From: Methanobrevibacter ruminantium M1 | GTDB taxonomy: Archaea; Methanobacteriota; Methanobacteria; Methanobacteriales; Methanobacteriaceae | Length of the DNA stretch: 64,000 nucleotides | Direction: 5' to 3' | Assembly (NCBI RefSeq): GCF_000024185.1 | Contig: NC_013790.1 | Location: 310,001 to 374,000, forward strand | Shown here: piece after piece, positions 1-8,630 of the stretch | Layout of the letters: the number at the start of each line of letters is the position of its first letter | How positions within the stretch are numbered: position 1 is the first letter of the stretch | Notes under the pieces: generated by a model | The model's database searches: none | The model's input: only the letters and a program-made list of their open reading frames with translations | What the model was told of the DNA's origin: nothing | Position numbers and translations under genes: made by a program

Positions 1-473
1 AGTTTGACTACTTTACAGGAGAGGTTAAGGTAGTTAGGGAAAAGGCCTACAGCGATGGCGAAAGAGCAAAGGTAAGATGCTACGGCGCTGATGATGTAAG
101 GGAAGGTGTAGCTATCATGCACCTTGAAGGTGTAGATGTGTCAATTACCGGTAACTCAACAAACCCTACAAGATTCCAGCATCCGGTAGCGGGAACCTAT
201 AAGAAGGAATGTGTCCTTCAAGGCAAGAAATACTTCTCTGTTGCTTCAGGCGGAGGAACTGGAAGAACCTTGCACCCTGACAATATGGCAGCAGGCCCTG
301 CTTCCTATGGTATGACTGACACTTTAGGAAGAATGCATTCTGATGCTCAATTTGCTGGGTCCAGCTCTGTACCTGCCCACGTGGAAATGATGGGGCTTAT
401 TGGTATGGGGAATAATCCTATGGTAGGTGCTACAGTGGCTGTAGCAGTTGCCGTTGAAGAAGCTTTAAAATAG
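1..473 (+). CDS. C-terminal part of an unrecognised conserved protein
   Basis: An open frame enters from the left edge (first full codon at base 3) and ends at TAG 471-473, giving about 156 residues of a longer protein. The visible part has a Gly-rich stretch (SGGGTGRTLHPDN), a segment GRMHSDAQFAGSS, and a hydrophobic small-residue tail (MVGATVAVAVAVEEA). There is no membrane segment typical of a transporter and no cofactor motif I can name. The codon use and strong composition make it a real gene. I do not recognise the family from this fragment; the sequence looks like a well-conserved soluble enzyme. It is followed by a 207-bp AT-rich spacer, so it is probably the last gene of its unit. 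Confidence 0.75.
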   Translation, partial: FDYFTGEVKVVREKAYSDGERAKVRCYGADDVREGVAIMHLEGVDVSITGNSTNPTRFQHPVAGTYKKECVLQGKKYFSVASGGGTGRTLHPDNMAAGPASYGMTDTLGRMHSDAQFAGSSSVPAHVEMMGLIGMGNNPMVGATVAVAVAVEEALK

Positions 474-680
474 TTTAAATCATATTTAAACTATTATTTT
501 TTCTTTTTTATATTTTAATTAGTTATTTCTCTTTTTTCTATTAATTCTTTTTAATTTCCTATAAAGTCTATATATTATTTTTTTATATTAAACAGCTTAA
601 ATATAGGCTTATATAACTTATTTTTCATATTAAACCACTCAAATATAAACTATATTAAATATTAAATCCAATATAAGATT

Positions 681-2087
681 ATGTATACATTTTTAATTTG
701 TTTATTTGCATTAATATTATCTTATTTTGTATATGGTAAGTTCTTGGAACGTATCATCGGAGTTGATGAAACTGCCAAAACGCCAGCATATGAATTAGAG
801 GATGGGGTCGATTATGTCCCTATGAATAAATACAGGGCATTATTGGTTCATTTTCTTAATATTGCAGGTTTAGGTCCTATTTTCGGAGCTATTCAAGGCG
901 CATTATTCGGACCTTCTGCATTCTTATGGATCGTTTTAGGTACTATCTTTGCTGGTGGAGTCCACGATTTCTTCGAAGGGGCAATGTCTGTTCGAAATGA
1001 CGGTCTATCCATGCCTGGAATAATAAGCAAATATTTGGGAGATAGGGTTCGCAAGTTCTTTGCCGTTTTAATAATTATAACATGCATTCTTGTGGCATCT
1101 GTTTTTGCATCTGGCTCAGCAGATTTGCTTTCAAGTTTAACAAATATAGATATTCATATTTGGCTCGTTGCAATATTCATATATTTCCTCATAGCCACAT
1201 TATTCCCAGTTGATAAGATTATAGGTAAGATTTATCCAATTTTCGGAGCTTTGTTTTTTATAATGGCTGTTTTGCTTATTTCTGCATTGATATTAAATCC
1301 AAATTATTCATTGCCAGAATTTACAACTGCAGGGCTTTATTTAACTGACAAAGCCATTTTCCCATTCCTATTTGTAACCATTGCTTGCGGTGCAATCTCC
1401 GGATTCCATGCATCCCAAGCGCCAATTGTTGCAAGATGCGTTAAAAATGAAAAGGATATGCATATGGTATTCTATGGTGCAATGGTTATTGAAGGAATAC
1501 TTGCATTAATTTGGGCAACTATTGCCATGTCATTTTTCCATGGACAGCCTCAATTAGCCAGTATTTATGGATCCAGCCCTTCCATTGCAGTTAAAGAAAT
1601 GTCAATAGCATTGATTGGTACTGTAGGATTGGTTTTGGCAATCATTGGTGTTGTAATATGTCCAATCACATCAGGGGACACTTCCCTTCGTAGTGCAAGA
1701 ATAACAATTGCAGATGAATTAGGTTTAAATCAGGATAAACTAAAGACTAGACTTAAGATATCCATTCCTTTATTCCTTGTGTCTTTTGGATTGACTTTCA
1801 TTGATTTTTCCTTGGTCTGGAGATATTTCGCTTGGTCTCAATTGATTGTAGCTATTGCAGTTCTGCTTGCTGCAACTGTTTATCTGATTGATAATAAGAA
1901 GCATTTCATTGTTACATTTGCTCCAGCCATTTTCTGTACGGTGGTTGCTATAGCTTATATATTGCAGGCTTCTGAAGGTCTTAGATTGGATCCTTTCATA
2001 TCTAATGTTATTTCTGTTATAGTTGCACTTGCTTTAAGCGTGTATTTTATTTTAAAGTATAGAAAACAGCCAAATACTACAACATAG
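681..2087 (+). CDS. cstA: CstA-family peptide/pyruvate transporter
   Basis: A 468-residue multi-spanning membrane protein of the carbon-starvation (CstA) family, proton-driven importers of peptides or pyruvate. The family signature is seen near the N-terminus (HFLNIAGLGPIFGAIQGALFG, then a GGVHDFFEGAMSVRNDG region) and in the middle (ACGAISGFHASQAPIVARC). It lacks the long periplasmic and C-terminal extensions of E. coli CstA (about 700 residues) and resembles the shorter forms common in clostridia and methanogens. There is no ribosome binding site before ATG 681; the spacer contains TATA-like sequence (AAATATAAACTATATTAAAT), so the transcript may be leaderless. It stands alone between AT-rich spacers. 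The substrate cannot be told from sequence. Confidence 0.9.
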   Translation: MYTFLICLFALILSYFVYGKFLERIIGVDETAKTPAYELEDGVDYVPMNKYRALLVHFLNIAGLGPIFGAIQGALFGPSAFLWIVLGTIFAGGVHDFFEGAMSVRNDGLSMPGIISKYLGDRVRKFFAVLIIITCILVASVFASGSADLLSSLTNIDIHIWLVAIFIYFLIATLFPVDKIIGKIYPIFGALFFIMAVLLISALILNPNYSLPEFTTAGLYLTDKAIFPFLFVTIACGAISGFHASQAPIVARCVKNEKDMHMVFYGAMVIEGILALIWATIAMSFFHGQPQLASIYGSSPSIAVKEMSIALIGTVGLVLAIIGVVICPITSGDTSLRSARITIADELGLNQDKLKTRLKISIPLFLVSFGLTFIDFSLVWRYFAWSQLIVAIAVLLAATVYLIDNKKHFIVTFAPAIFCTVVAIAYILQASEGLRLDPFISNVISVIVALALSVYFILKYRKQPNTTT

Positions 2088-2183
2088 AAATAGTTTTTTC
2101 ATTTAAAACTATTTTCATATTTTTTTCAATCCTTTTGATTAAAATGATAAAAATTTATTTATTTGTTTTTATAAAATAAGATT

Positions 2184-2429
2184 ATGGGAATATTTTCATT
2201 TTTTAAAAAGGATAAAGATAAAGAAAAAGTAGAGAGTCATGAAGAGGTTCATTCCATTCAAATAAATGCAGAAAACTGTCAAGGATGTGGAAGATGTGTT
2301 TCTGTATGTCCTAATAATGCATATGAACTTATAGAAGGCAAGTCTAGCTTAAAAGAGAATTTTACTTGCAGAGATTGTAAAGTATGTTTGGCAGCTTGCT
2401 CAAATGATGCTATCACATTTGTTAATTAA
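2184..2429 (+). CDS. 2[4Fe-4S]-type ferredoxin
   Basis: An 81-residue protein with a Lys/Glu-rich N-terminal tail of about 25 residues followed by a bacterial-type ferredoxin fold. Cluster I ligands are in CQGCGRCVSVCP; cluster II ligands are in CRDCKVCLAACS. All eight cysteines are present, so it should carry two [4Fe-4S] clusters and act as a low-potential electron carrier in the cytoplasm. The second motif ends in ACS rather than the usual CP, so the proline after the last cysteine is missing. The start (ATAAGATTATG) has no Shine-Dalgarno and closely matches the cstA start, suggesting leaderless transcription from its own promoter. Its partner enzyme is not evident nearby. Confidence 0.92.
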   Translation: MGIFSFFKKDKDKEKVESHEEVHSIQINAENCQGCGRCVSVCPNNAYELIEGKSSLKENFTCRDCKVCLAACSNDAITFVN

Positions 2430-2570
2430 TTTTCTTTTTTAATTTTATTCTTTTTAATTTTATTTATTTTACTTATTTTATTGTTTAAACTATTTTTTTA
2501 GAGATATTTATATTTTATTCTGCTTAGTTTATCGTTTAAACTATTTTAAAAGATACTTACAAGCTTTAAT

Positions 2571-3353
2571 CTAGTTTATCTTGTCACGAACGGTATCAAT
2601 AAAGCTTTGCCAATTCAGTTTTATAATCTTGGTTTTTGCATCTGATTTCTTGATTTTTAAGATATCTCCAGTCTCTATTTCACTTGACTTTCCATCGGAT
2701 AGGGCATATGATGAAGTGTGCTCTCTAAGCTCTGTAATCTTTATTTCAACAATTGACTTATCTGATAAGACTATGCTCCTATTTATTATTGTATGTGGGG
2801 CTATTGGAGTAATTGTAATAATCTCTGCAGTCGGATCTACAATAGGGCCTCCGCAGGAAAGATTATATGCAGTTGAACCTGTAGGTGTGCAGATTAAAAT
2901 TCCATCTGCTGTGTATGAATTTATAAGTTTTCCATCTACTATGGCATCAAATCTAACCACTCCAAAGATATTTTTAGAAATGGACATTTCATTTAATGCC
3001 GGAGGCATTTTTATTATCTCTCCGCTTTCCTTGATAATCTCTGCTTCAAGCATCATTCTCTCTTCGATATAATAATTCCCATCAATTATATCTTTCATGG
3101 CTTTTTTAATCCCTTCGGGATTCACATCAGTCAAATAACCTAATGTTCCACAGTTTATTCCAATGATTGGCTTTTGCAGAGCTAATTTTGAAGATTCTAG
3201 AAAAGTACCGTCTCCTCCAATGGAACATATGATATCTGCTTCATTAATGTCCTCGGATATTTCTATTCCTAATTCATTTGCTGTTTCAATCAGTTTTTCT
3301 TTTGTTATTTGGGCAATTTCCTTGTAAGTGTCTGCATTAATAAAAATTTTCAT
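2571..3353 (-). CDS. nadK: NAD kinase
   Basis: NAD kinase makes NADP from NAD with ATP or polyphosphate. The diagnostic GGDGT motif is present, as are NCGTLGYLTD and the NAD-binding TPTGSTAYNLSCGGPIV region. The length of about 260 residues fits single-domain archaeal and bacterial NadK; it is not fused to a phosphatase as in some methanogens. A start seven codons further upstream (3374) is possible, but the family normally begins with a beta strand like MKIFINAD, so ATG 3353 is preferred; neither has a clear Shine-Dalgarno. The gene converges with the ferredoxin gene and lies alone, with a divergent spacer before the AIR-synthase-like gene. Confidence 0.93.
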   Translation of the reverse strand: MKIFINADTYKEIAQITKEKLIETANELGIEISEDINEADIICSIGGDGTFLESSKLALQKPIIGINCGTLGYLTDVNPEGIKKAMKDIIDGNYYIEERMMLEAEIIKESGEIIKMPPALNEMSISKNIFGVVRFDAIVDGKLINSYTADGILICTPTGSTAYNLSCGGPIVDPTAEIITITPIAPHTIINRSIVLSDKSIVEIKITELREHTSSYALSDGKSSEIETGDILKIKKSDAKTKIIKLNWQSFIDTVRDKIN

Positions 3354-3634
3354 ATTAATAAATTGTTTTTTCAATTAAATAAATCCATATTCTTTTTTTA
3401 CTAAATTTAAGAAATTTTTTAATCAGATAGTTTTTAAGTTATTTGTAACTGATTTTCAATTAAATAAACTTATATAATATCTTAATTAAAGTATAATTAA
3501 CTAATATTTTTATTAGAATATTCTAAACTATTAAAACTAATTCAAATTAGAAAATTAGCAAACTAAAAATAATTTTTTAAGGTTATTTATTAGTTAAAGC
3601 AATTAATAATCATTTTTTTATTTAAGGTGTAAAA

Positions 3635-5005
3635 ATGGATATAGAAGGTTTTGTAAGAGGAAGACTTACCAAAGGCGAAGATGAAGAAGAGCTTAAGTCT
3701 ATCCTTGCAGAGAGAATAAGAGAATTTAAAGACATTTCAGAAGAACATTCCCTCTTAATGGCTGAAAGCGTTATAGATGAAGTAAAGACAACTCTTGAGC
3801 TAAACAATACTGAAGATGAGTTCTTAAAGGACATCATCACAGTTCCAAAGGCAAATGTTGGCATGGGTAAGATGGGTGTAGGTTCCCGTGGTGCAGGTGA
3901 CTTCTTTGTACATAGAAAGATAGCACAAATCGTAAAAAGTACAAATACACAATCTGTTGTCGACCCTAATGCTCAAGATGATGGCGGTGTTGTCAAGGTA
4001 CCAGCTCCAGGTGACGATGTCTATATAACCACTGCAGTGGATGGAATACACTCAAGATTAAGCGAATATCCATTTTTAGGAGGTTTCCATGTAACAAGAG
4101 CTACCTTAAGGGATGTTTGTGTTATGGGAGCAGATCCTGTCGCTATCCTAAGCGACCTTCACCTTGCAGATGATGGTGACATTGGAAAGCTATTTGACTA
4201 TACTGCAGGTATCTGTGCAGTTTCAGAGCTTATTGATGTTCCTCTTGTAGCTGGAAGCACATTGCGTGTAGGTGGAGACATGGTTCTTGGAGATAGGCTT
4301 GTAAGTTGTGTTGGAAGTGTGGGAGTCTCACAGCATCCTCCAACCGCAAGAAAAGGAGCAACCGTCGGAGACATTATTCTAATGACTGAAGGTGCCGGAG
4401 GAGGCACAATCACTACAACTGCCCTTTACAATGGCTACTTTGATGTTGTATGGGATACAATGAATATCAGCTTTGTAAAGGCTTCTAAGGCATTGTTTGA
4501 TGCAGACCTGGTTAAGGATGTCCATGCAATGACTGACGTAACCAATGGAGGCCTTAGGGGAGACGCTCATGAAATCTGTGAAACCACTGGTGTGGGGCTT
4601 GAGTTCTATCATGATAAGATAAAGACCACTGTAGCACCTAATGTATTGAATATGCTGGAAGACTTGGATATTGATCCTTTAGGAGTTTCTACAGATTCTC
4701 TTATGCTTGTAGTTCCTCCAGAGATTGCTGATGACGTTGTTAAAACTGTGAGCGATGTTGGAGTTTACATTACAGAGATTGGTAAGGTGGATGATGAAGG
4801 CAGTCCTCGCCTTATTAAGGAAGATGGAAGTGTAGATACTTTGGTTCCTCTATTTAGGGAAGCTGCTTACACAAAGATTAAAAAGTTAGTTGGAGATACA
4901 ACTCCTGAAGACTTTGAAATCATGAAGGAAAAAGTTCAAAAGGCTGCAGATGATTCTATAAGGAAAAAAGAAAGAGTCATTGATTATATTTTGAATAATA
5001 ATTAG
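3635..5005 (+). CDS. AIR synthase (PurM/HypE-like) related protein
   Basis: A 456-residue protein of the PurM/SelD/HypE/ThiL ATP-binding superfamily. An N-terminal helical region of about 75 residues precedes the PurM-like core, which shows the Gly-rich segment GMGKMGVGSRGAGDFF, the metal/phosphate-binding APGDDVYITTAVDGI, the second-half signature LRDVCVMGADPVAILSDLHLADD, and the C-terminal DVTNGGLRGDAHEI and GVSTDSLMLVVPP segments. Such proteins are common in methanogens, where they are annotated only as AIR-synthase related; the true purM is expected elsewhere. Ribosome binding site AAGGTGT lies just before ATG 3635. It is a single gene with large AT-rich flanks, and its substrate is unknown. 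An ATP-dependent dehydration or phosphorylation is inferred from the superfamily. Confidence 0.8.
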   Translation: MDIEGFVRGRLTKGEDEEELKSILAERIREFKDISEEHSLLMAESVIDEVKTTLELNNTEDEFLKDIITVPKANVGMGKMGVGSRGAGDFFVHRKIAQIVKSTNTQSVVDPNAQDDGGVVKVPAPGDDVYITTAVDGIHSRLSEYPFLGGFHVTRATLRDVCVMGADPVAILSDLHLADDGDIGKLFDYTAGICAVSELIDVPLVAGSTLRVGGDMVLGDRLVSCVGSVGVSQHPPTARKGATVGDIILMTEGAGGGTITTTALYNGYFDVVWDTMNISFVKASKALFDADLVKDVHAMTDVTNGGLRGDAHEICETTGVGLEFYHDKIKTTVAPNVLNMLEDLDIDPLGVSTDSLMLVVPPEIADDVVKTVSDVGVYITEIGKVDDEGSPRLIKEDGSVDTLVPLFREAAYTKIKKLVGDTTPEDFEIMKEKVQKAADDSIRKKERVIDYILNNN

Positions 5006-5145
5006 TTTTAATTAATAAAATGGAGAATAAATTAGTTAGCGGTTTTGTTAAGTTTTTATTCAATCGTTAATTATTATTTATTTTCATTCATTTTTTTATT
5101 TATCATTTTCATTTTTTTATTTATTTTCATTTAAAAGGTGATAAC

Positions 5146-5559
5146 ATGGCATTAGAAGGTGCAGAAAGAATAGATGAATTTATAAGCGAAGCAAAAGTGT
5201 TTTTCTTAGCAACTGTTGACGGAGACAAACCAAAAAACCGACCATTAGGTTTCCATCTTCTTAAGGATGGTAAAATCTACTTTGGTGTTGGAAACTTTAA
5301 GGACGTATACAAACAAATGGAAGCAAATCCTTATGTTGAAATTGTAGCCCTTGTAGAAACTGATTTCCTAAGATACTATGGAAAAGCTGTCTTTGAAGAA
5401 ACATACGACATGGCTGATGCTATAGTTGCTGGAAACGAATTCCTGCAAGGAATTTATAATGATGAAACCGGTTTTAAATTAGCTATTTTCCACTTGGAAG
5501 AGGCCACTGCGGAAATCCGTGACATAACCGGTAAAATCAATGAATCATATAATTTCTAA
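5146..5559 (+). CDS. PNPOx-fold flavin-binding protein
   Basis: A 137-residue protein of the pyridoxamine-5'-phosphate-oxidase-like split-barrel fold. The pattern FFLATVDGDKPKNRPLGFHLLKDGKIYFGVG matches the first strands of that fold, in which FMN or F420 binds at a dimer interface, and DFLRYYGKAVFEE follows. It is more likely a small flavin reductase or heme/FMN-binding protein than a vitamin B6 oxidase. Strong ribosome binding site AAAGGTGATAAC before the ATG. It is monocistronic by its spacing. A distinct, non-adjacent member of the same fold lies at 49565-50035. Confidence 0.82.
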   Translation: MALEGAERIDEFISEAKVFFLATVDGDKPKNRPLGFHLLKDGKIYFGVGNFKDVYKQMEANPYVEIVALVETDFLRYYGKAVFEETYDMADAIVAGNEFLQGIYNDETGFKLAIFHLEEATAEIRDITGKINESYNF

Positions 5560-5744
5560 TTCTTTTTTTCTTTTATTTTTTTTATTTCTTTACTAAACTA
5601 CTTTTCAAGCTAATTAAGGCAGATTTTTTAATTTTAGGAGCTATTAAATAAATTACTTATAAAAAACATTTTGATTATAATTTTTGTGATTAGATTTAAT
5701 GATTTAAAGTCAATTTTGAGATATTTTTTATTAAAGGTGAGTCT

Positions 5745-6140
5745 ATGAGCTTATTTAAAAATTTTATTGGAAATTTTAAAAAATCTGATGTATTGGATTT
5801 AGCTAAGGGCTTTAAATTAGAATATGAAGCCAATAATTTGGAAAATATGAAATCGATTGTAGATAAATTTGTTGATTTTCATCCTGATTCCTATTTTGCT
5901 TCTTGCTCTATGGTGATTTATATAATTCAATTGTATAAGAAAGATCCTTTAAAGGTGTCTCCAAATATGCTTAATAATTTAAGCATTATGGAACGCAATA
6001 TAAAATTTTATGATAATTCAAGCACTGACTCTTTAGATAATGAAGAGTTGGAACTAAGGCAATGGTTTAAAAAGGAAGTTTATGAAAACGTTAAATATAT
6101 GGAATCTGCAGGATTAAGATTTTCTGCTGATGATAAATAG
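5745..6140 (+). CDS. Hypothetical protein, 131 residues
   Basis: An acidic-to-neutral soluble protein of 131 residues that I do not recognise. It looks mostly helical (KSDVLDLAKGFKLEYEANN, ENMKSIVDKFVDFHPDS) with no signal peptide, membrane segment or cysteine cluster. The first half has a spacing of hydrophobics that could be a TPR-like helix pair. The ribosome binding site AAAGGTGAG sits 5 nt before ATG 5745, which supports a real gene. It is followed by an imperfect 52-bp direct repeat (6163-6264) and a small membrane protein gene; whether they form a unit is not clear. Confidence 0.6.
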   Translation: MSLFKNFIGNFKKSDVLDLAKGFKLEYEANNLENMKSIVDKFVDFHPDSYFASCSMVIYIIQLYKKDPLKVSPNMLNNLSIMERNIKFYDNSSTDSLDNEELELRQWFKKEVYENVKYMESAGLRFSADDK

Positions 6141-6162
6141 TTTGCTAAACTTGAGTTTGGAA

Positions 6163-6264
6163 AATAAATCAACGTGATAAAGGGGAATATAAAACTTTCG
6201 AAATAAATTTATAAAAGAAATCAACGTGATAAAGGGGAATATGAAACATTCAAAATAAATTTAA
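6163..6264. repeat. Two-copy 52-bp direct repeat
   Basis: Two adjacent copies of about 52 bp share an exact 25-bp core (6166-6190 and 6218-6242, containing CAACGTGATAAAGGGGAAT) and a less well-conserved rest (AAACTTTCGAAATAAATTT against AAACATTCAAAATAAATTT). It lies just after the stop of the 131-residue gene and before the small membrane protein gene. The core includes GTGATAAAGGGG, which looks like a duplicated ribosome-binding region but is not followed by an ORF. Confidence 0.8.
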
Positions 6265-6362
6265 AAAAATTAAACAAAAATAGATAATTTATTATAATTT
6301 AAAGAATATATTATTATTAGATATCCTTAAAAAAGGGTATTCTTTAAAAAAGAGGTGAAAAA

Positions 6363-6521
6363 ATGCAACTTAATAAAATTTGTTTAGCTGCTATCGTATT
6401 ATTTGTTTTATTCACTATTTTGAAATTTGTGATGAAATGGAGTTTTAAATTATTTGCTATAGGAATTGTAATTTGTATTATCCTTGCAATATTTGGATTC
6501 TTCAAAGGAGATGACTTATAG
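6363..6521 (+). CDS. Small membrane protein, 52 residues
   Basis: An ORF of 52 codons starting at ATG 6363 and ending TAG 6519-6521. Ribosome binding site AAGAGGTGA lies 6 nt before the start. The product (begins MQLNKICLAAIVLFVLFTIL) has two hydrophobic segments, about residues 6-23 and 31-46, separated by a short basic loop (KFVMKWSFK), and ends in a charged tail FFKGDDL. It is probably a two-span membrane protein or membrane microprotein. I do not recognise a family. The good start signal and the clean hydrophobic pattern support it despite its size. Confidence 0.6.
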   Translation: MQLNKICLAAIVLFVLFTILKFVMKWSFKLFAIGIVICIILAIFGFFKGDDL

Positions 6522-6654
6522 TTAATCTATTTGTCATAGTTTCGTAAGATTTTGGTTTAAAGGACTAATTTTAATAAATTAAGTTCTTTAAACAATAGTT
6601 TTACTAAAACAAGTTTTCAAAAGGCTTTTTAATCAAAATCCTAAAGAGAGTAGA

Positions 6655-7293
6655 ATGTCAAGCAATTCAGATAAAGATATATTAAAAGAATTAAGAGATA
6701 TAACAAAAGACAAGGAAAGCTGGAAATCAAATATAAATCATGTCGCAGTTAAATTGAATGATGATTTTTCCCTTTCAGTAAAGGCAAAGGTCTTATGGCT
6801 TCTTGGAGAAATGGGTTTAAAACACCCATTGGAGATAGAAGAATATGTCGATGACATTGCAGTTTATTTGGAGGATGATCATCCTAAATTGAGGGAAAGG
6901 TCAGCTAATGCAATTGGAAGAATAGGCAGGGCTGATAAGAACTTAGTAATCAATTATATGGATAAATTGATGAAACTGAGTGACGATGAATCAGAAAGTG
7001 TAAGGCATGCATTCATCTGGGCTTGTGAAAACATAGCTGTAAATGCTCCAGAATTGTTTTGTGAAAAATTGGATATATTTTATGAAATGATTTCAGATCC
7101 TGGTGAAAAGGTTCGCATAGAAGCTCCTGAAATCTTTAGGGTAGTTGGAAAAAGAAATCCAAGTTGTGTAAAGCCTTATTTGGATAAATTAGAGCATATA
7201 GCAGAAAATGATGAGAACCCTGTTGTTCGCATTCATAGTGCTGGTGCAGTTCGAATTACAAGAAAAGCCTTAAAAGAAAGTGATAATGCTTAA
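6655..7293 (+). CDS. HEAT-repeat protein
   Basis: A 212-residue alpha-helical repeat protein. The central part repeats the PBS-lyase/HEAT type pattern: VYLEDDHPKLRERSANAIGRIGR, DDESESVRHAFIWACENIA, and a further unit with DENPVVRIHSAGAVRITRKAL. About four to five repeats of 35-40 residues can be counted. Such proteins act as scaffolds or docking surfaces; no catalytic residues are seen. In methanogens similar proteins are often simply conserved hypotheticals. The start ATG 6655 has a weak GAGAG upstream. It is followed by a long T-rich spacer with a 43-bp repeat. Confidence 0.8.
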   Translation: MSSNSDKDILKELRDITKDKESWKSNINHVAVKLNDDFSLSVKAKVLWLLGEMGLKHPLEIEEYVDDIAVYLEDDHPKLRERSANAIGRIGRADKNLVINYMDKLMKLSDDESESVRHAFIWACENIAVNAPELFCEKLDIFYEMISDPGEKVRIEAPEIFRVVGKRNPSCVKPYLDKLEHIAENDENPVVRIHSAGAVRITRKALKESDNA

Positions 7294-7627
7294 ATAGTTT
7301 TAATTGATTTTTTTTTAACTTATTTTCTAACTAAATTGTTCTTATTTTATTTATAAACTTATTTACTCCTTTTTTATTTTTTAGTTTTTTTTTTAATTTA
7401 AATTTTTTACTCATTTTTTGTGTTTTTTATTTTTTTTAATTTAATATTTTTACTCATTTTTTATTTTTTTAGTTTTTTAATATTTTTATATATTTTTTAA
7501 TATTTAGGTATACCAAAACTTTTATATTTAACTTGATTCAAATATTTATTCACAAGATTATTTAATGGATTTTAATTTATTCAAATAGAATTTATTAATT
7601 TTTTTAATTTATTATAAAGGTGTTAAA
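7294..7627. repeat. Gene-free AT-rich spacer with a 43-44-bp tandem repeat
   Basis: After the HEAT gene, the motif TTTACTC(A/C)TTTTTT recurs near 7362, 7406 and 7449 (spacing 44 and 43), embedded in poly-T stretches, giving about three diverged copies of a 43-44-bp unit (roughly 7340-7490). The rest is the promoter region of the methyltransferase gene, including the metalloregulator-like palindrome at 7503-7518 and a TATA-like TTTTATATTTA right behind it. Confidence 0.6.
7503..7518 (+). promoter_or_regulatory. Candidate DtxR-type operator before the methyltransferase gene
   Basis: TTTAGGTATACCAAAA has a GGTATACC core palindrome and lies directly upstream of a TATA-like element (CTTTTATATTTAAC). 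Nearly the same sequence with the same placement occurs before copZ (18385-18400). The TTTAGGTwTACCwAAA form resembles operators of DtxR/MntR-type metalloregulators. That assignment is inference from motif shape only. Confidence 0.35.
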
Positions 7628-8320
7628 ATGGGCTTTTTTTCAAATATGAGAAAACCAGAAGGAAAATTAGGCAATATTCAATTAAAATCAATGAATAAGG
7701 AACATACTCCAGTTTCATTATGGGGTTTAAAACATCTAGACATTTCTCCGGAGGATACAATTTTAGATATTGGGTGTGGCGGGGGAATGAACATTAATCG
7801 TATGGCTCAGACTGCAAAGAAGGTTTATGGGGTTGATTATAGCATAGAAAGTGTAAATCTTTCAAAAGAAGTGAATGCTGACTTTATTAGGAGCGGAAAG
7901 GTTGAAGTTTATGAAGGAAATGTTTCAAATCTTCCTTTTGAAGACAATAGCTTTGATATTGTAACTGCTTTTGAAACAGTTTATTTTTGGCCAGATATTG
8001 AAAAATCATTTGGAGAGGTTAAAAGAGTTCTTAAGCCAGATGGAATGTTTTTGATTGGCTGTGAATCAAATGGGGCAAACAATTTAGCAATGAAGTTCTT
8101 TGATCGTGTAATAGACATGGAACTCTATGAAGATAATGAATTATATGGATTTTTGAAAAATAATGATTATGGTGATATAACCATTTATTTAAGGGATGGA
8201 AAAAACAAACAAGAGATTATTAAAAAGGATGATAAAACCTTTGTAATTGATGATGATTATGATAATTTTTCTATTTCAGATAGATGGGTTCAATGGATGA
8301 CTATAACTGCTATAAAATGA
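7628..8320 (+). CDS. Class I SAM-dependent methyltransferase
   Basis: A 230-residue protein with the standard Rossmann methyltransferase motifs: motif I ILDIGCGGGMNINRMA, the acidic end of strand beta2 VYGVDYS, and the post-motif segment LPFEDNSFDIVTAFETVYFWPDIEKSFGEVKRVLKPDGMFLI. It belongs to the UbiE/Methyltransf_11 group; the substrate cannot be told. A C-terminal extension of about 70 residues completes the fold (GDITIYLRDGKN). Ribosome binding site AAAGGTGTTAAA precedes ATG 7628. A possible metalloregulator site lies 110 bp upstream. It is followed by a 57-bp tandem repeat. Confidence 0.87.
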   Translation: MGFFSNMRKPEGKLGNIQLKSMNKEHTPVSLWGLKHLDISPEDTILDIGCGGGMNINRMAQTAKKVYGVDYSIESVNLSKEVNADFIRSGKVEVYEGNVSNLPFEDNSFDIVTAFETVYFWPDIEKSFGEVKRVLKPDGMFLIGCESNGANNLAMKFFDRVIDMELYEDNELYGFLKNNDYGDITIYLRDGKNKQEIIKKDDKTFVIDDDYDNFSISDRWVQWMTITAIK

Positions 8321-8390
8321 TTTTAATAGGGTTATAGTTAATTTTATAATCTTTTATTAATTATTTTTATTTAAGTCAATTTCATGCTTT

Positions 8391-8560
8391 CATATCAATT
8401 TTACATTTTTTAATCAATTTTACGAGATGGGGTCAATTTTATAGTTTCATATCAATTTTACATTTTTTAATCAATTTTACGAGTTGAGGTCAATTTTACA
8501 TTTTCATATCAATTTCACACTTTCACATCAATTTAACAATTTTAAATCAATATTTAATTA
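8391..8560. repeat. 57-bp tandem repeat, about three copies
   Basis: The phrase CATATCAATTT(T/C)ACA starts at 8391, 8448 and 8505, exactly 57 bp apart. Each unit also contains an inner repeat of TCAATTTTA. The third unit is more diverged and then decays. The array fills the 310-bp spacer between the methyltransferase gene and the pilin-like gene, and contains no ORF. Confidence 0.85.
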
Positions 8561-8630
8561 AATCAAGTCTTTAATAAGCTTTAAATAGCATAAAATCAAA
8601 TATCTACTTAACAATGATTTAGGTAATATT

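Noticed and set aside
2581-3072. 163-codon plus-strand frame opposite NAD kinase
   Set aside because: It lies entirely antisense to a clear nadK gene, has no ribosome binding site and its product has no family features.
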